Assembly (NCBI RefSeq): GCF_000688475.1
Contig: NZ_JIAN01000008.1
Coordinates: forward strand, 310,001-374,000
Reading direction: 5' to 3'
Source of the DNA: Cellulomonas sp. URHE0023
Lineage (GTDB): Bacteria; Actinomycetota; Actinomycetes; Actinomycetales; Cellulomonadaceae
DNA: 64,000 nt
Position 1 is the first letter of the stretch. Every line of letters begins with the position of its first letter. Below the pieces are notes generated by a model, which saw only the letters and a program-made list of their open reading frames with translations, was not told the origin of the DNA and did no database searches. A program made the translations under genes and the position numbers. This document shows positions 23,263 to 32,089 of the stretch, piece by piece.

Positions 23263-23280
23263 GGACCGTACTCCCGGTCC
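23263..23280. promoter_or_regulatory. Inverted repeat between MocR and aldo/keto reductase genes
   Basis: GGACCG (23263-23268) and CGGTCC (23275-23280) flank six bases within an 81-bp divergent intergenic region. It lies 7 bp from the MocR GTG and 57 bp from the reductase ATG. A plausible operator for the MocR protein; MocR sites are often direct or inverted short repeats. Confidence 0.35.
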
Positions 23281-23337
23281 GCTGGCCGCCTAGCGTCGGA
23301 ATCGCCCACGAACGACAGCCATCACCAGGAGATCACC

Positions 23338-24324
23338 ATGCAGCAGCGCACCATTGGCTCCGGCGCCATCGCGACCGATGTCAGCGTGCTGTGCCTCGGC
23401 ACCATGCACTTCGGCACGCACACCCCACGCGAGACCGCCTTCGAGGTCCTGGACCGCTTCGTGGACGCCGGCGGCACGTTCCTCGACACCGCGAACAACT
23501 ACAACGCCTGGGACGCGGGCGGCCACGGGCACGAGAGCGAGGACGTGATCGGCTCCTGGCTGGCGTCGCGCGGGCTACGAGACCGCGTCCGCATCGCGAC
23601 GAAGTGCGGCGCCGCCAAGAAGGACCCCGCGCTGCCTCTGTCGGGCACCCCGCCCACCAACTACCAGGGCCTGAGCGCCGAGACCATCCACCGCGAGGTC
23701 GCCACGAGCCTCCGGCACCTGGGCGTCGACCGGATCGACGTCTACTACGGCCACGTGGACGACCGCGACACCGCCCTGGAGGAGACCGTCGGCGCCTTCG
23801 GCAAGCTCGTGGCCGACGGGGTGATCGGTGTGCCGGGCATCTCCAACGTGTCGACATGGCGCGTGGTCGAGGCACGCGAGACCGCCGCCCGGCTCGGCGT
23901 CGAGCCGTACGGCGTCGTCCAGCAGCAGGGCGGCTACGTGTACCCGAGCCCGACGCCGTATCGGTTCAACTGGGTGTCCGGCGACCTGCTCGACTACGCC
24001 GCGTCCACCGGGACCGACGGGCGCCCGCCGCTCGCCGTGACGGTGTACTCGCCGTTGCACCAGGGGGCGTACACGCGCGCCGACAAGCCGCTGTTCGGCG
24101 GTGCCGACCACCCGAGCAGCCGGCGTCGCGTCGAGGTGCTGCGCGAGGTCGCGCGCGAGGCCGGCGCCACGGCGAACCAGGTCGCGCTCGCATGGTTGCT
24201 CGGTGGGGCGACTCCCGTCATCCCGATCGTCGGCGCCCACTCGGTCGCGCAGCTCGACGAGTCGTTGGGCGCGCTCGACCTCGTGCTCGACGACGAGCTG
24301 CGCGCCCGGCTCGACGAGGTCTGA
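23338..24324 (+). CDS. Aldo/keto reductase
   Basis: 328 residues, ATG 23338 with AGGAG nine bases upstream. The AKR tetrad is recognisable: Asp and Tyr in FLDTANNYNAW, Lys in RIATKCG, His in DVYYGHVDD. The C-terminal NADPH-binding part has VIPIVGAHSVAQLDESLGA. The protein resembles the YajO/AKR11-13 groups acting on sugars or small aldehydes with NADPH. Being divergent from a PLP-sensing MocR regulator, one candidate activity is pyridoxal reduction, but nothing in the active site proves it. Confidence 0.88.
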   Translation: MQQRTIGSGAIATDVSVLCLGTMHFGTHTPRETAFEVLDRFVDAGGTFLDTANNYNAWDAGGHGHESEDVIGSWLASRGLRDRVRIATKCGAAKKDPALPLSGTPPTNYQGLSAETIHREVATSLRHLGVDRIDVYYGHVDDRDTALEETVGAFGKLVADGVIGVPGISNVSTWRVVEARETAARLGVEPYGVVQQQGGYVYPSPTPYRFNWVSGDLLDYAASTGTDGRPPLAVTVYSPLHQGAYTRADKPLFGGADHPSSRRRVEVLREVAREAGATANQVALAWLLGGATPVIPIVGAHSVAQLDESLGALDLVLDDELRARLDEV

Positions 24325-24467
24325 CGGCGTCACGTGCCACTCGAGGAGCCGTCGTGCGTCCTAGGAGTCACGGACGCGACCGGTGTGTCCACGCTGGGCT
24401 CCGTCCTGCTGGCGGCCGGCACCCTGCCGTTCCTGCAGAGCATGTCGGTCGGTGGCATCGTGAATCC

Positions 24468-25076
24468 ATGACGGACGAGACACCGGCAACGAGCACGGAT
24501 CTGGCGCTCGGCTCCGAGGGCGACTCGAACCAGCTGCCTGGCGAGGACACCCTGGCGGAGCCGACGGACGACACGTTGCTGGACGAGGGCTACTCCCCGC
24601 CGGACCATCCGCGGCCGAACCGGTTCGGTGAGACGGCGTGGGAGCAGGCGCACGGTGAGACGTTGGCTCAGCGCCTCGAGGAGGAGGAGCCCGAGGTCTG
24701 GGAGGACGTGGCACCGGGCGAACCTCGCTTCGCTCCCGACGGGGCGGGTCAGTTGGTCGAGGACGACGAGGCGGTCGCCGCGGGCGGCACCGATGCGTTC
24801 GCGATCGAGACCGGCTCCGCCACCGGCACGGTCAGCGCCGAGGAGACTGCGATCCATGTGGTCGACGACGAGGACGTGGTTCTCGACCAGCTCGAGACCG
24901 CCGACCCCGGCGACCAGACGTTCGAGGACGAGGACCCGCGCGACGACCAGGACCTCCTGGCCGACGAGCTCGCGGGCGCGGACGGTACCTCGGACCGTGA
25001 CGTCGTGGGCGCGCTCGGGCTCACCGAGAACCCGTCCGGCACCGACGCGCCCTACCTCGAGGGCGACCACGGCTGA
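24468..25076 (+). CDS. DUF5709-type acidic protein
   Basis: 202 residues, very acidic (Asp/Glu about a quarter of residues), no Cys, no signal or membrane helix. The N-terminal half contains DDTLLDEGYSPPDHPRPNRFGETAWEQ, the conserved block of actinobacterial DUF5709 proteins, followed by ETLAQRLEEEEPEVW; the C-terminal half is low-complexity, ending VVGALGLTENPSGTDAP. Probably largely disordered. Function unknown. Start ATG 24468 lacks a good ribosome site. It stands alone, 143 bp after the aldo/keto reductase, a gap in which I see nothing. Confidence 0.72.
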   Translation: MTDETPATSTDLALGSEGDSNQLPGEDTLAEPTDDTLLDEGYSPPDHPRPNRFGETAWEQAHGETLAQRLEEEEPEVWEDVAPGEPRFAPDGAGQLVEDDEAVAAGGTDAFAIETGSATGTVSAEETAIHVVDDEDVVLDQLETADPGDQTFEDEDPRDDQDLLADELAGADGTSDRDVVGALGLTENPSGTDAPYLEGDHG

Positions 25077-25252
25077 AAAGCCCTCGTGGTGAGCCGGTGC
25101 TCCGACGACGCTCGCCAGACGCAGACGGGCTCGGTAGCGGCCTCTGAACTTCGCCCGTCGCGGACGCCCGAATTGACCGGAGATGAGGCATCCTGTGCTC
25201 TCAGCCGCGGCCGTAGCGGACCTGGATGTGTGCAACGAGGAGGCCAGGGGCC

Positions 25253-25627
25253 ATGACTTCTGCTCGGAGCGTCATGCTGGATGAGCTGACCGAGCTCGCC
25301 CAGGCAACGGTGGCGCAGTTCCCGGGTGCTCCCGGGGTGGAGAGGTTCGACGAGTCGGGGCCGGCGTTGCTGCTCGCCAACGGCTACCGGTGGCACCTGC
25401 GGGTCCCGCAGCGGGACGAGCCGGTGGTCGCCAACCTGCTGAACCCTGAGCTCGCCCCGGTGGACGCGATGCCGCGCCTGACCCTCGCAGCCCTGGGCAC
25501 GGCGCAGCTCCCGGTGAAGATCGCGGCCCTGTCGCTCCTGGCTCAGGACCCGACCGCGCCGTGCGCGACCCTGATCCACCGCGACGTGCTCGCGCGCCTC
25601 GAGAAGGACCTGTCCGGTCCCAGCTGA
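25253..25627 (+). CDS. Hypothetical protein, 124 residues
   Basis: ATG 25253 follows CGAGGAGG by nine bases, so it is preferred to upstream or later in-frame ATGs. The protein is soluble, with an alpha/beta pattern: LDELTELAQATVAQF, then RFDESGPALLLANGYRWHLRVPQRDEPVVANLL and a C-terminal helical stretch. No catalytic motif or family was recognised. Codon use and base composition match its neighbours, and the strong ribosome site supports expression. It precedes cydA, from which a possible terminator hairpin separates it. Confidence 0.6.
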   Translation: MTSARSVMLDELTELAQATVAQFPGAPGVERFDESGPALLLANGYRWHLRVPQRDEPVVANLLNPELAPVDAMPRLTLAALGTAQLPVKIAALSLLAQDPTAPCATLIHRDVLARLEKDLSGPS

Positions 25628-25673
25628 CAGCAGCCTGGGGCACCGGTGTCACTCGGCCGTCGACGAAGACGAG

Positions 25674-25725
25674 GCGACCGGCCCACCCGGAACCCTTTCA
25701 TCCCGACGGGATGATGCCCGGTCGC
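25674..25725. terminator. Composite hairpin upstream of cydA
   Basis: Outer arms GCGACCGG (25674-25681) and CCGGTCGC (25718-25725) enclose an inner perfect inverted repeat TCATCCC-GAC-GGGATGA (25698-25714). It begins 47 bp after the hypothetical gene and ends 82 bp before cydA. It may terminate the upstream transcript; alternatively the inner repeat could be an operator for cydAB. Confidence 0.4.
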
Positions 25726-25806
25726 CGAGGCCGGTGCGACACTCGGACCGGGGCCGACACCCCCTCTGCGCGCGCAGCCGCAGCACACCGATGTCGGGGA
25801 GGTTCG

Positions 25807-27207
25807 GTGTCCGACCTCGACCTGGCCCGCCTGCAGTTCGCGTCGACGAGCATCTACCACTTCCTGTTCGTGCCCGTCACGATCGGCCTGGGCTTGCTCG
25901 TGGCGGTCCTGCACACGATGTGGTTCCGCGGCGGCAACCCGGACCACAAGCGGCTGACGAAGTTCTTCGGGACGCTGCTGCTGATCAACGTGGCTGTCGG
26001 CGTGGTGACGGGGCTGATCCAGGAGTTCCAGTTCGGCATGAACTGGTCGGCGTACTCCCGGTACGTCGGGGACGTCTTCGGTGCACCGTTGGCGATGGAG
26101 GGTCTCGCCGCGTTCTTCCTGGAGTCGACGTTCATCGGCCTGTGGGTGTTCGGCTGGAACGTGCTGGCCCCGAAGATCCACCTGCTGACCGTGTGGCTCG
26201 TCGCAGCGGGCGCCGGTGGGTCGGCGGCGTTCATCATGGCCGCGAACTCGTGGATGCAGCACCCGGTCGGGTACACCGTCGACCAGGCGACCGGCCGGCC
26301 GGAGCTGTCGAACATCGGCGCGGTGATGACCAACCCGGTCTTCCTGTGGGGATACGCCCACGTGCTGACCGCGTCGTTCGTGACCGGGTCCGTCCTCATG
26401 CTGGCCGTCTCGGCGTGGTACCTGCGACGGGGCAAGCACACGGAGGTGTTCACCCGCTCGGCGAAGGTGTCGCTCGCCGTGCTGCTGCCCTCTGTCTTCC
26501 TGGCGCTCGGCATCGGCAGCCACCTCGGCGTGATCGAGGCGACGTACCAGCCCATGAAGATCTCGGCCGCCGAAGGGCAGTGGGAGACGTGCCAGCCGTG
26601 CTCGTTCTCCGCCTTCCAGATCGGCGGCGGCAACAACGACCAGAATCCCACCAAGATCATCGAGATACCCCATCTGCTCTCCATCCTCGCCACGGGCACG
26701 TGGAACGGTGAGGTGCAGGGCATGAACGAGCTGAACGCCCAGTACCAGGAGGAGTACGGCCCGGGCGACTACGTGCCGAACGTGTTCGTCCAGTACTGGT
26801 CCATGCGCGTGATGGCCTACCTGGGATCGCTGGCCGCCCTCGTCGCCGTGTGGGGACTGTGGCTCGTGTGGCGTCGCCGGCTACCCACGGCTCGTGTGTT
26901 CCTGTTCGTGGCGACGTGGGCCGTCGCCTTCCCGTTCCTGATGAACACTGCCGGCTGGATGCTCACGGAGAACGGCCGCCAACCCTGGATCGTGCAGGGC
27001 CTGATGCTGACCGACGAGGGCGTGTCGACGTCCGTCGGCAGGACCGAGGTGATCATCAGCCTCGTCGTCTTCTACGGCATCTTCCTGCTCCTGGGCGCCG
27101 TGAACGTCTTCCTGATGATGCGCTACGCGCGCCGCGGCCTCGAGCTCGAGGAACCCGAGGAGCAGCTCGACGACGACCAGCCCCGAGTCCCCGCCCTGAC
27201 GTTCTGA
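25807..27207 (+). CDS. cydA: Cytochrome bd quinol oxidase subunit I
   Basis: 466 residues from GTG 25807 (GGGGAGG upstream). The N-terminal ARLQFASTSIYHFLFVPVTIGLGLL carries the His ligand of heme b595/d; about nine membrane helices follow. The Q-loop region between helices (SHLGVIEATYQPMKISAAEGQWET...) contains the conserved Lys/Glu quinol-site residues, and GRQPWIVQGL near the C-terminus is invariant in the family. It oxidises menaquinol or ubiquinol and reduces O2 with high affinity in the cytoplasmic membrane. The short Q-loop fits Gram-positive enzymes. cydB follows after 12 bp. Confidence 0.96.
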   Translation: MSDLDLARLQFASTSIYHFLFVPVTIGLGLLVAVLHTMWFRGGNPDHKRLTKFFGTLLLINVAVGVVTGLIQEFQFGMNWSAYSRYVGDVFGAPLAMEGLAAFFLESTFIGLWVFGWNVLAPKIHLLTVWLVAAGAGGSAAFIMAANSWMQHPVGYTVDQATGRPELSNIGAVMTNPVFLWGYAHVLTASFVTGSVLMLAVSAWYLRRGKHTEVFTRSAKVSLAVLLPSVFLALGIGSHLGVIEATYQPMKISAAEGQWETCQPCSFSAFQIGGGNNDQNPTKIIEIPHLLSILATGTWNGEVQGMNELNAQYQEEYGPGDYVPNVFVQYWSMRVMAYLGSLAALVAVWGLWLVWRRRLPTARVFLFVATWAVAFPFLMNTAGWMLTENGRQPWIVQGLMLTDEGVSTSVGRTEVIISLVVFYGIFLLLGAVNVFLMMRYARRGLELEEPEEQLDDDQPRVPALTF

Positions 27208-27219
27208 GGAGGTGTTCCG

Positions 27220-28275
27220 ATGACCCTGCCCGACCTGTGGTTCCTGATCATCGCGTTCCTCTGGACGGGGTTCTTCGTCCTGGAGGGTTTCGACTTCGGC
27301 GTCGGCATCCTCCACAAGGTCGTGGGGCGCACGGACACTGAGCAGCGTGTCGCGATCAACTCCATCGGGCCGTTCTGGGACGGCAACGAGGTGTGGCTGA
27401 TCGTCGGGGCGGCCGGCATCTTCGCCGCCTTCCCGGGCTGGTACGCCACGTGGTTCTCCGCGATGTACCTCCCGCTCGTGCTGCTCCTGGTCGCCCTCAT
27501 CGCTCGCGGCGTCTCGTTCGAGTTCCGCGGACGCATGGAGGCGACCCGGTGGCGCCAGACGTGGTCGTGGAGCCTGACCCTGGGCAGCTTGCTGTGCCCG
27601 CTCCTCCTCGGCGTCGCACTCGGCAACCTCCTGGCCGGTCTGCCCGTGGACTCCACCGAGGAGTTCACGGGCTCGGTCACCGACTCCGTCACCGGCTACG
27701 GCCTGCTCGTCGGGCTCATGCTCACCGCCCTGTGCATCCTGCACGGCGCGACGTTCCTCGCCATGCGCACCACCGGACAGGTGCGGACGCGGGCACAGAG
27801 AGCCGCCGCCCTCGCGCTGGTGCCGGCCGTCCTGCTCCTGCTCGCGTTCGCCGTCGCGACGCCCGCGGTGTCGGGTGCTCCGGCGCTGCGCGGAACCGCG
27901 CCGGCCGTCCTCGCCGTCGTCGTGGTCCTCGCGGCCGCCCTGCTGGTGCGGGCGCACAGGGACGGCTGGGCCTTCACCGCCACCGCCGTCGCCATCGCCC
28001 TGGCGGTCGTGACTCTGTTCGCCAACCTCTACCCGAACGTCCTGGTGTCCAGCACCTCCGCGGCCGACAGCCTGACGGTGACGGGCACCGCGTCCGGGCC
28101 GTACGCGCTGAAGGTCATGACGATCGTCGCCCTCGTGCTGGTGCCGGTGATCCTGATCTACCAGGGCTGGTCCTACTTCATCTTCCGCCGCCGGGTAGTC
28201 GGCCCGCCGACAGCCGCACCACCGGACCCGACCACGGGTCCGACCGCACCCCTCGACGACGGAGTCCTCACCTGA
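27220..28275 (+). CDS. cydB: Cytochrome bd quinol oxidase subunit II
   Basis: 351 residues, about nine membrane helices, opening with LPDLWFLIIAFLWTGFFVLEGFDFG, the hallmark of CydB, followed by NSIGPFWDGNEVWLI. It pairs with CydA; AGGAGG precedes its ATG. The C-terminus after the last helix is a Pro/Thr-rich cytoplasmic tail. The cydDC exporter genes needed for bd assembly, which follow cydAB in many Gram-positives, are absent here and must lie elsewhere. Convergent with the YibE/F gene. Confidence 0.96.
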   Translation: MTLPDLWFLIIAFLWTGFFVLEGFDFGVGILHKVVGRTDTEQRVAINSIGPFWDGNEVWLIVGAAGIFAAFPGWYATWFSAMYLPLVLLLVALIARGVSFEFRGRMEATRWRQTWSWSLTLGSLLCPLLLGVALGNLLAGLPVDSTEEFTGSVTDSVTGYGLLVGLMLTALCILHGATFLAMRTTGQVRTRAQRAAALALVPAVLLLLAFAVATPAVSGAPALRGTAPAVLAVVVVLAAALLVRAHRDGWAFTATAVAIALAVVTLFANLYPNVLVSSTSAADSLTVTGTASGPYALKVMTIVALVLVPVILIYQGWSYFIFRRRVVGPPTAAPPDPTTGPTAPLDDGVLT

Positions 28276-28411
28276 GCCCGACTCACATCCACCATGTGCT
28301 GAATCGTCAACGACGCCTAGGCACAGCTCGATCACGTCCCCGGTGCCGGTCTTCGGCCGTAGCGACACGCTAGGTCGCGCGGTCGAGGTCGCGGTGCAGG
28401 ACGTCGGGGAG

Positions 28412-29701
28412 TCAGTGCAGGTGGCTGTGGCCTGAGGTCGTGAGGGTCTCGGCTGGTCGTGACCGTGCGACGACGGCGGCAATCATGGTGGTGAAGGGGA
28501 TCGCCAGGACGAGCCCGATCGATCCGGCGAGGGTGCGCACGATCTCCTGGGCGAACTGTCCGCCGGTCAGGGTCTGCGCCAGCGGTAACCCATAGATCTG
28601 CAGCAGCAGCAGGACCGGCAGGGACGCCCCGGCGTAGGCGAAGGCGATCGTGTAGATGGTCGAGGCGATGTGGTCGCGACCGATCCGCATGCCGCCGTCG
28701 AACAGCCCGCGCCAGGAGACCGTCGGGTCGGCACGGCGCAGCTCCCACACGGCCGAGGCCTGAGTGACCGTCACGTCGTTGAGCACACCCAGGCCGGCCA
28801 GGACCACCCCGCACAGGAACACGCCGCGCAGTGCGCCCGCGCCGTTGTCGCCGAGCAGGGACGCGAGGCGGAAGTCGTCCTCGGAGGCCACGCCTGACAG
28901 GTGTGCGGCATGTGCGCCGAGCGCCCCGAGTCCGCCGATCAGCACAAGACCGGTGAGCGTGCCGAGCAGGGCGGTACTGGTGCGCAGGGAGAACCCGTGC
29001 GCCAGGTACAGGACGACGACCATGATGACCGCCGACCCGCACAGGGCCAGGACCACGGCGTTCTCTCCGGCGATGAGGCCGGGCAGGATGTACAGCCAGA
29101 TCACGACGAACGCGATGACCAGCCCGAGGATCGCGAGCAGCCCACGCCATCGGGCGACCAGGGCGACGAGCAGGACGAACGCGAGGGCGAACGTGGCCAG
29201 CGGCACGGTGCGGGCGTAGTCCGACCAGGCCCAGGTCTCCGGGGAGCCGTCGGCCGCGGGATAGTGCTGGACGATGATGCGCGTGCCGGCTGGGACGTCT
29301 GCGGGTGTGGTGGTCGCGGTCGCCCAGACCTCGATGTCGGTGCCCCGCTGCGGGCCGGAGGTGACGGTGGCCAGCACCTTGAGGCACTCGACCTTGTCGG
29401 GCTCGGTGCCGTCGGGCAGGCGGTCCTCGATGGTCGCGTCGCACTGCTCCTGGTGGGTCCCGGTGACCGTGGCCGCGACGTAGGTGACGCCGTCGTCGCC
29501 AAGCCCGGCTGCTTGCATGGAGGGCGCGGTTGTGTGCGGCCAGGTCAGCACCATGCCGACGACCGCGGCTAGCACGAGCGGTCCGATCACGAAGGCGACG
29601 ACGCGTCCCGCTCGGGGTCCGCGGGGGGACCGGTTCGAGGGCGGTCCGGCGCGGTGACCGGTCGGGGGTACCGGGCTCTGCGCGAGGTCCGAGGTGCTCA
29701 C
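28412..29701 (-). CDS. YibE/F family multi-pass membrane protein
   Basis: About 429 residues if GTG 29701 is used; the frame stays open further 5', but those codons run antisense into the tRNA region and give a low-complexity basic leader. After one N-terminal helix (VVAFVIGPLVLAAVVGMVL) comes an extracytoplasmic domain (about 50-145) and then seven to eight helices with the YibE/F core GVLNDVTVTQASAVWEL and GRDHIASTIYTIAFAYAGASLP. The C-terminal tail is GHSHLH. The family is of unknown function, with weak resemblance to transporters. The start is uncertain and no ribosome site is visible. Confidence 0.82.
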   Translation of the reverse strand: MSTSDLAQSPVPPTGHRAGPPSNRSPRGPRAGRVVAFVIGPLVLAAVVGMVLTWPHTTAPSMQAAGLGDDGVTYVAATVTGTHQEQCDATIEDRLPDGTEPDKVECLKVLATVTSGPQRGTDIEVWATATTTPADVPAGTRIIVQHYPAADGSPETWAWSDYARTVPLATFALAFVLLVALVARWRGLLAILGLVIAFVVIWLYILPGLIAGENAVVLALCGSAVIMVVVLYLAHGFSLRTSTALLGTLTGLVLIGGLGALGAHAAHLSGVASEDDFRLASLLGDNGAGALRGVFLCGVVLAGLGVLNDVTVTQASAVWELRRADPTVSWRGLFDGGMRIGRDHIASTIYTIAFAYAGASLPVLLLLQIYGLPLAQTLTGGQFAQEIVRTLAGSIGLVLAIPFTTMIAAVVARSRPAETLTTSGHSHLH

Positions 29702-29828
29702 CGGACGATTGTGGGACCTGTCGCGCCGGCGACGGGCCGTGTGTCCACGTCCTCGACAGTTTCGCGAGGGCCGGTCGTCGCCCATGTCGACAGGCCAGCG
29801 ACAAGGCTGGACATTCCTGCAGTCCAGA

Positions 29829-29904
29829 TGGTGCCCGCGAAAGGACTCGAACCTTCGACCTTCTGCTCCGGAGGCAGACGCTCTATCCACTGAGCTACGC
29901 GGGC
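29829..29904 (-). tRNA. tRNA-Arg (anticodon CCG)
   Basis: Reading the minus strand: acceptor arms GCCCGCG/CGCGGGC, D-arm TAGCTCAGTGGATAGAGC, anticodon stem-loop TCTGC-CTCCGGA-GCAGA with anticodon CCG, a short variable loop, and T-arm with GGTTCGAGTCC. The discriminator A is followed by an encoded CCA (29829-29831). It decodes CGG, a frequent Arg codon in this GC-rich sequence. Confidence 0.96.
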
Positions 29905-29979
29905 CGGGCACCGTCCGTAGACGATGCGGTGCCCGACACTACCAGCCGACGCCCGGCCGTTCCGAACGGGATCGGGCAG

Positions 29980-30636
29980 CTACTGGTTCTCGCCGAGCAG
30001 GGCGGACAGATAGCGGTTGGTCTCGTCGGCGGCCTGTGCGTGGTCGCCCGCGACGATCGCCTCGACGAGGGCGTCGTGCGAGTCGTGCCCGTGCGTGTCG
30101 GTGACGAAGTTGAACCGGATGTTCTCGCCGATCGCGGCCAGGAGGTTCTCGTACAGCTCCGTCAGCACCGGGTTGGCCCCGGCGCGGACCACCGCCCGGT
30201 GCAGGGCCAGGTCGGTGGCGACCATCGCGTCCAGGTCGCCGGCCAGGTAGGCCGCCGATCGTTCGTCGCGACGCTCGAGCAACGCCGAGGCCTCGACGGA
30301 CGTGCGCCGACGGGCGGCGAGCCGGGCAGCCTCGACCTCGAGCGCCCGCCGGACCTCGACCACGTCGCGCTGCCGGGCGTCTGCGATCTGGCGGCCCATC
30401 GTCACCGCCAGCTCGGAGCTGGAAAGCACGTAGGTGCCGGAGCCCTGGCGGCGTTCGAGCAGACCAGCGTGCACCAGCGACTGCACCGCCTCGCGCACCG
30501 TGTTGCGCCCGACGCCGAGCAGGTCGGCCAGTGCGGGCTCTGGTGGGATGCGCGCGCCGACCGGCCATTCCTGCGTCGCGATCCGGTCCCGGAGCGCCTC
30601 GACAGCGGTGTCGATCAGTCCGGTCCGTCGGGGCAT
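29980..30636 (-). CDS. GntR-family regulator, FadR/FCD subfamily
   Basis: 218 residues, ATG 30636. Residues about 8-75 are the winged helix (TAVEALRDRIATQEWPVGARIPPEPALADLLGVGRNTVREAVQSLVHAGLLERRQGSGTYV); the all-helical FCD effector domain follows, with metal-site residues in ATDLALHRAVVRAGANP and the late His cluster THGHDSHDALVEAI. FCD regulators sense carboxylates, sugar acids or amino acids. It is divergent from a CynX-type transporter, a likely target; TTGACT about 35 bp upstream could be its -35. Confidence 0.9.
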   Translation of the reverse strand: MPRRTGLIDTAVEALRDRIATQEWPVGARIPPEPALADLLGVGRNTVREAVQSLVHAGLLERRQGSGTYVLSSSELAVTMGRQIADARQRDVVEVRRALEVEAARLAARRRTSVEASALLERRDERSAAYLAGDLDAMVATDLALHRAVVRAGANPVLTELYENLLAAIGENIRFNFVTDTHGHDSHDALVEAIVAGDHAQAADETNRYLSALLGENQ

Positions 30637-30751
30637 CCGGTTAGGCTCCGTGTCCAGGCATGCGGTGCAGTCAACACCGGCTGTGGGGCTGACGCCAGAC
30701 CCGAGAGGGATGATCAGCCGCCCGTGGCGTGCTGGATCAGGGGTGCTCGAG

Positions 30752-32047
30752 GTGTCGTCGTCCGTGCCGGTGACCGGACGATCTGTCGCACCGTGGCGTG
30801 GACGTCGGGTGGTCCTGGTCGCCATCGTCCTGGTTGCCCTCAACCTGCGGCTGGCGGTCGCCGCGGTCTCCCCGATCTTCAGCTCGCTGCGCGAGACGTT
30901 CCCCGTCTCCACGACGCAGGTCGGGCTGCTGGGCACCATCCCGGTCGCGTCGTTCGCCCTGTTCGGCACGCTGGCCGCACCGATCGGGCGCAAGCTCGGG
31001 CTGGAGCCGGCGATCATCCTCGCGATGGCGCTCGCGGTCGTCGGCCAGGTGCTGCGGGCCGTCTCGCCCACCATGCCGGTGTTCCTCGGCTGGTCCGTCC
31101 TCGCGCTCGGCGGCATGGGCATGGGCAACGTGCTGCTCCCGCCGCTGGTGAAGCGGTACTTCCCTGATCGCATCGGCGCGGTGACCGCGGCGTACTCGGT
31201 GGGGCTGACGGTCAGCTCGGCCGTGCCGCCGCTGCTCGCGCTGCCCGTCGCACGCGCGGCCGGGTGGCGGGTGTCCGTGGGCATGTGGGCCGTCGTCGGC
31301 CTCGCGGCGATCGTGCCGTGGATCGCCGTGGTGGCGCGTTCCGTCGCCGCCAGGAGCCACCTTCGGGAGATCCTGCGACGAGCGCCGCGCGCGGACCGGC
31401 CCGCCCTGCTCGCCCGGTCGGGCGCTGCCGAGTCCCGGCTCGTGTGGCGCTCCCGGCTCGGCTGGGCGCTGGTCCTGACGTTCTTCGCCAACACCACGGG
31501 CGTGTACGTGACGTTCGCGTGGCTGCCGCAGATCCTCGCCGACGCCGGCCTGGGCGCAGCGGTCGCGGGCCGCTGGCTCGCGGTGTTCGCGATCCTCGGG
31601 CTGCCCGCGGCGCTGTTCGCTCCCGTCCTGACGGCGAGGATGCGCAACCCGTACCCGTTGGTCGCGGGCTTCGTGGCGTGCTGGCTCGTCGGGTACCTCG
31701 GGCTCTGGATCTCCCCGGCGCAGGGGACCGCGGTGTGGGTCGTGCTGTGCGGCATCGGGCCGGGGGCGTTCCCGGTCCAGCTCGCCCTGATCGGCCTGCG
31801 CACCGGCACGGCCGCCATCGCGTCCGCCCTGTCCGGCATGGTGCAGGGGCTCGGGTACGCGCTCGCGATCGTCGGACCGATCGGCATCGGTCTCCTGCAC
31901 CAGGCGACCGGCACGTGGGACGCGCCGTTCGTCGTCCTGGTCGCCCTGCTCGTCCTGCTGCTCGTCGCGGCCTGGTTCGCGTGCCTGCCGACTGTCCTGG
32001 GCGGAGAGCCCGCTCGACAGCGTGCGGAGGCGCCGCTCGTGCCCTGA
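30752..32047 (+). CDS. MFS transporter, CynX/NimT family
   Basis: About 431 residues and 12 helices. The first helix VVLVAIVLVALNLRLAVAAVSP with the NLR signature and PIFSSLRETFPVSTTQVGLLGTIPV is diagnostic of the CynX/NimT (cyanate, 2-nitroimidazole) family. Start is uncertain: GTG 30752 has AGGGG eight bases upstream and is preferred over GTG 30743 and ATG 30710. Real substrates of the family are mostly unknown. Divergent from the FCD-type GntR gene, which probably controls it. Confidence 0.86.
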   Translation: MSSSVPVTGRSVAPWRGRRVVLVAIVLVALNLRLAVAAVSPIFSSLRETFPVSTTQVGLLGTIPVASFALFGTLAAPIGRKLGLEPAIILAMALAVVGQVLRAVSPTMPVFLGWSVLALGGMGMGNVLLPPLVKRYFPDRIGAVTAAYSVGLTVSSAVPPLLALPVARAAGWRVSVGMWAVVGLAAIVPWIAVVARSVAARSHLREILRRAPRADRPALLARSGAAESRLVWRSRLGWALVLTFFANTTGVYVTFAWLPQILADAGLGAAVAGRWLAVFAILGLPAALFAPVLTARMRNPYPLVAGFVACWLVGYLGLWISPAQGTAVWVVLCGIGPGAFPVQLALIGLRTGTAAIASALSGMVQGLGYALAIVGPIGIGLLHQATGTWDAPFVVLVALLVLLLVAAWFACLPTVLGGEPARQRAEAPLVP

Positions 32048-32089
32048 ACCGCGGTCGGGGCCGTCCGACGGCCTCGGTACCCTTGCCCG

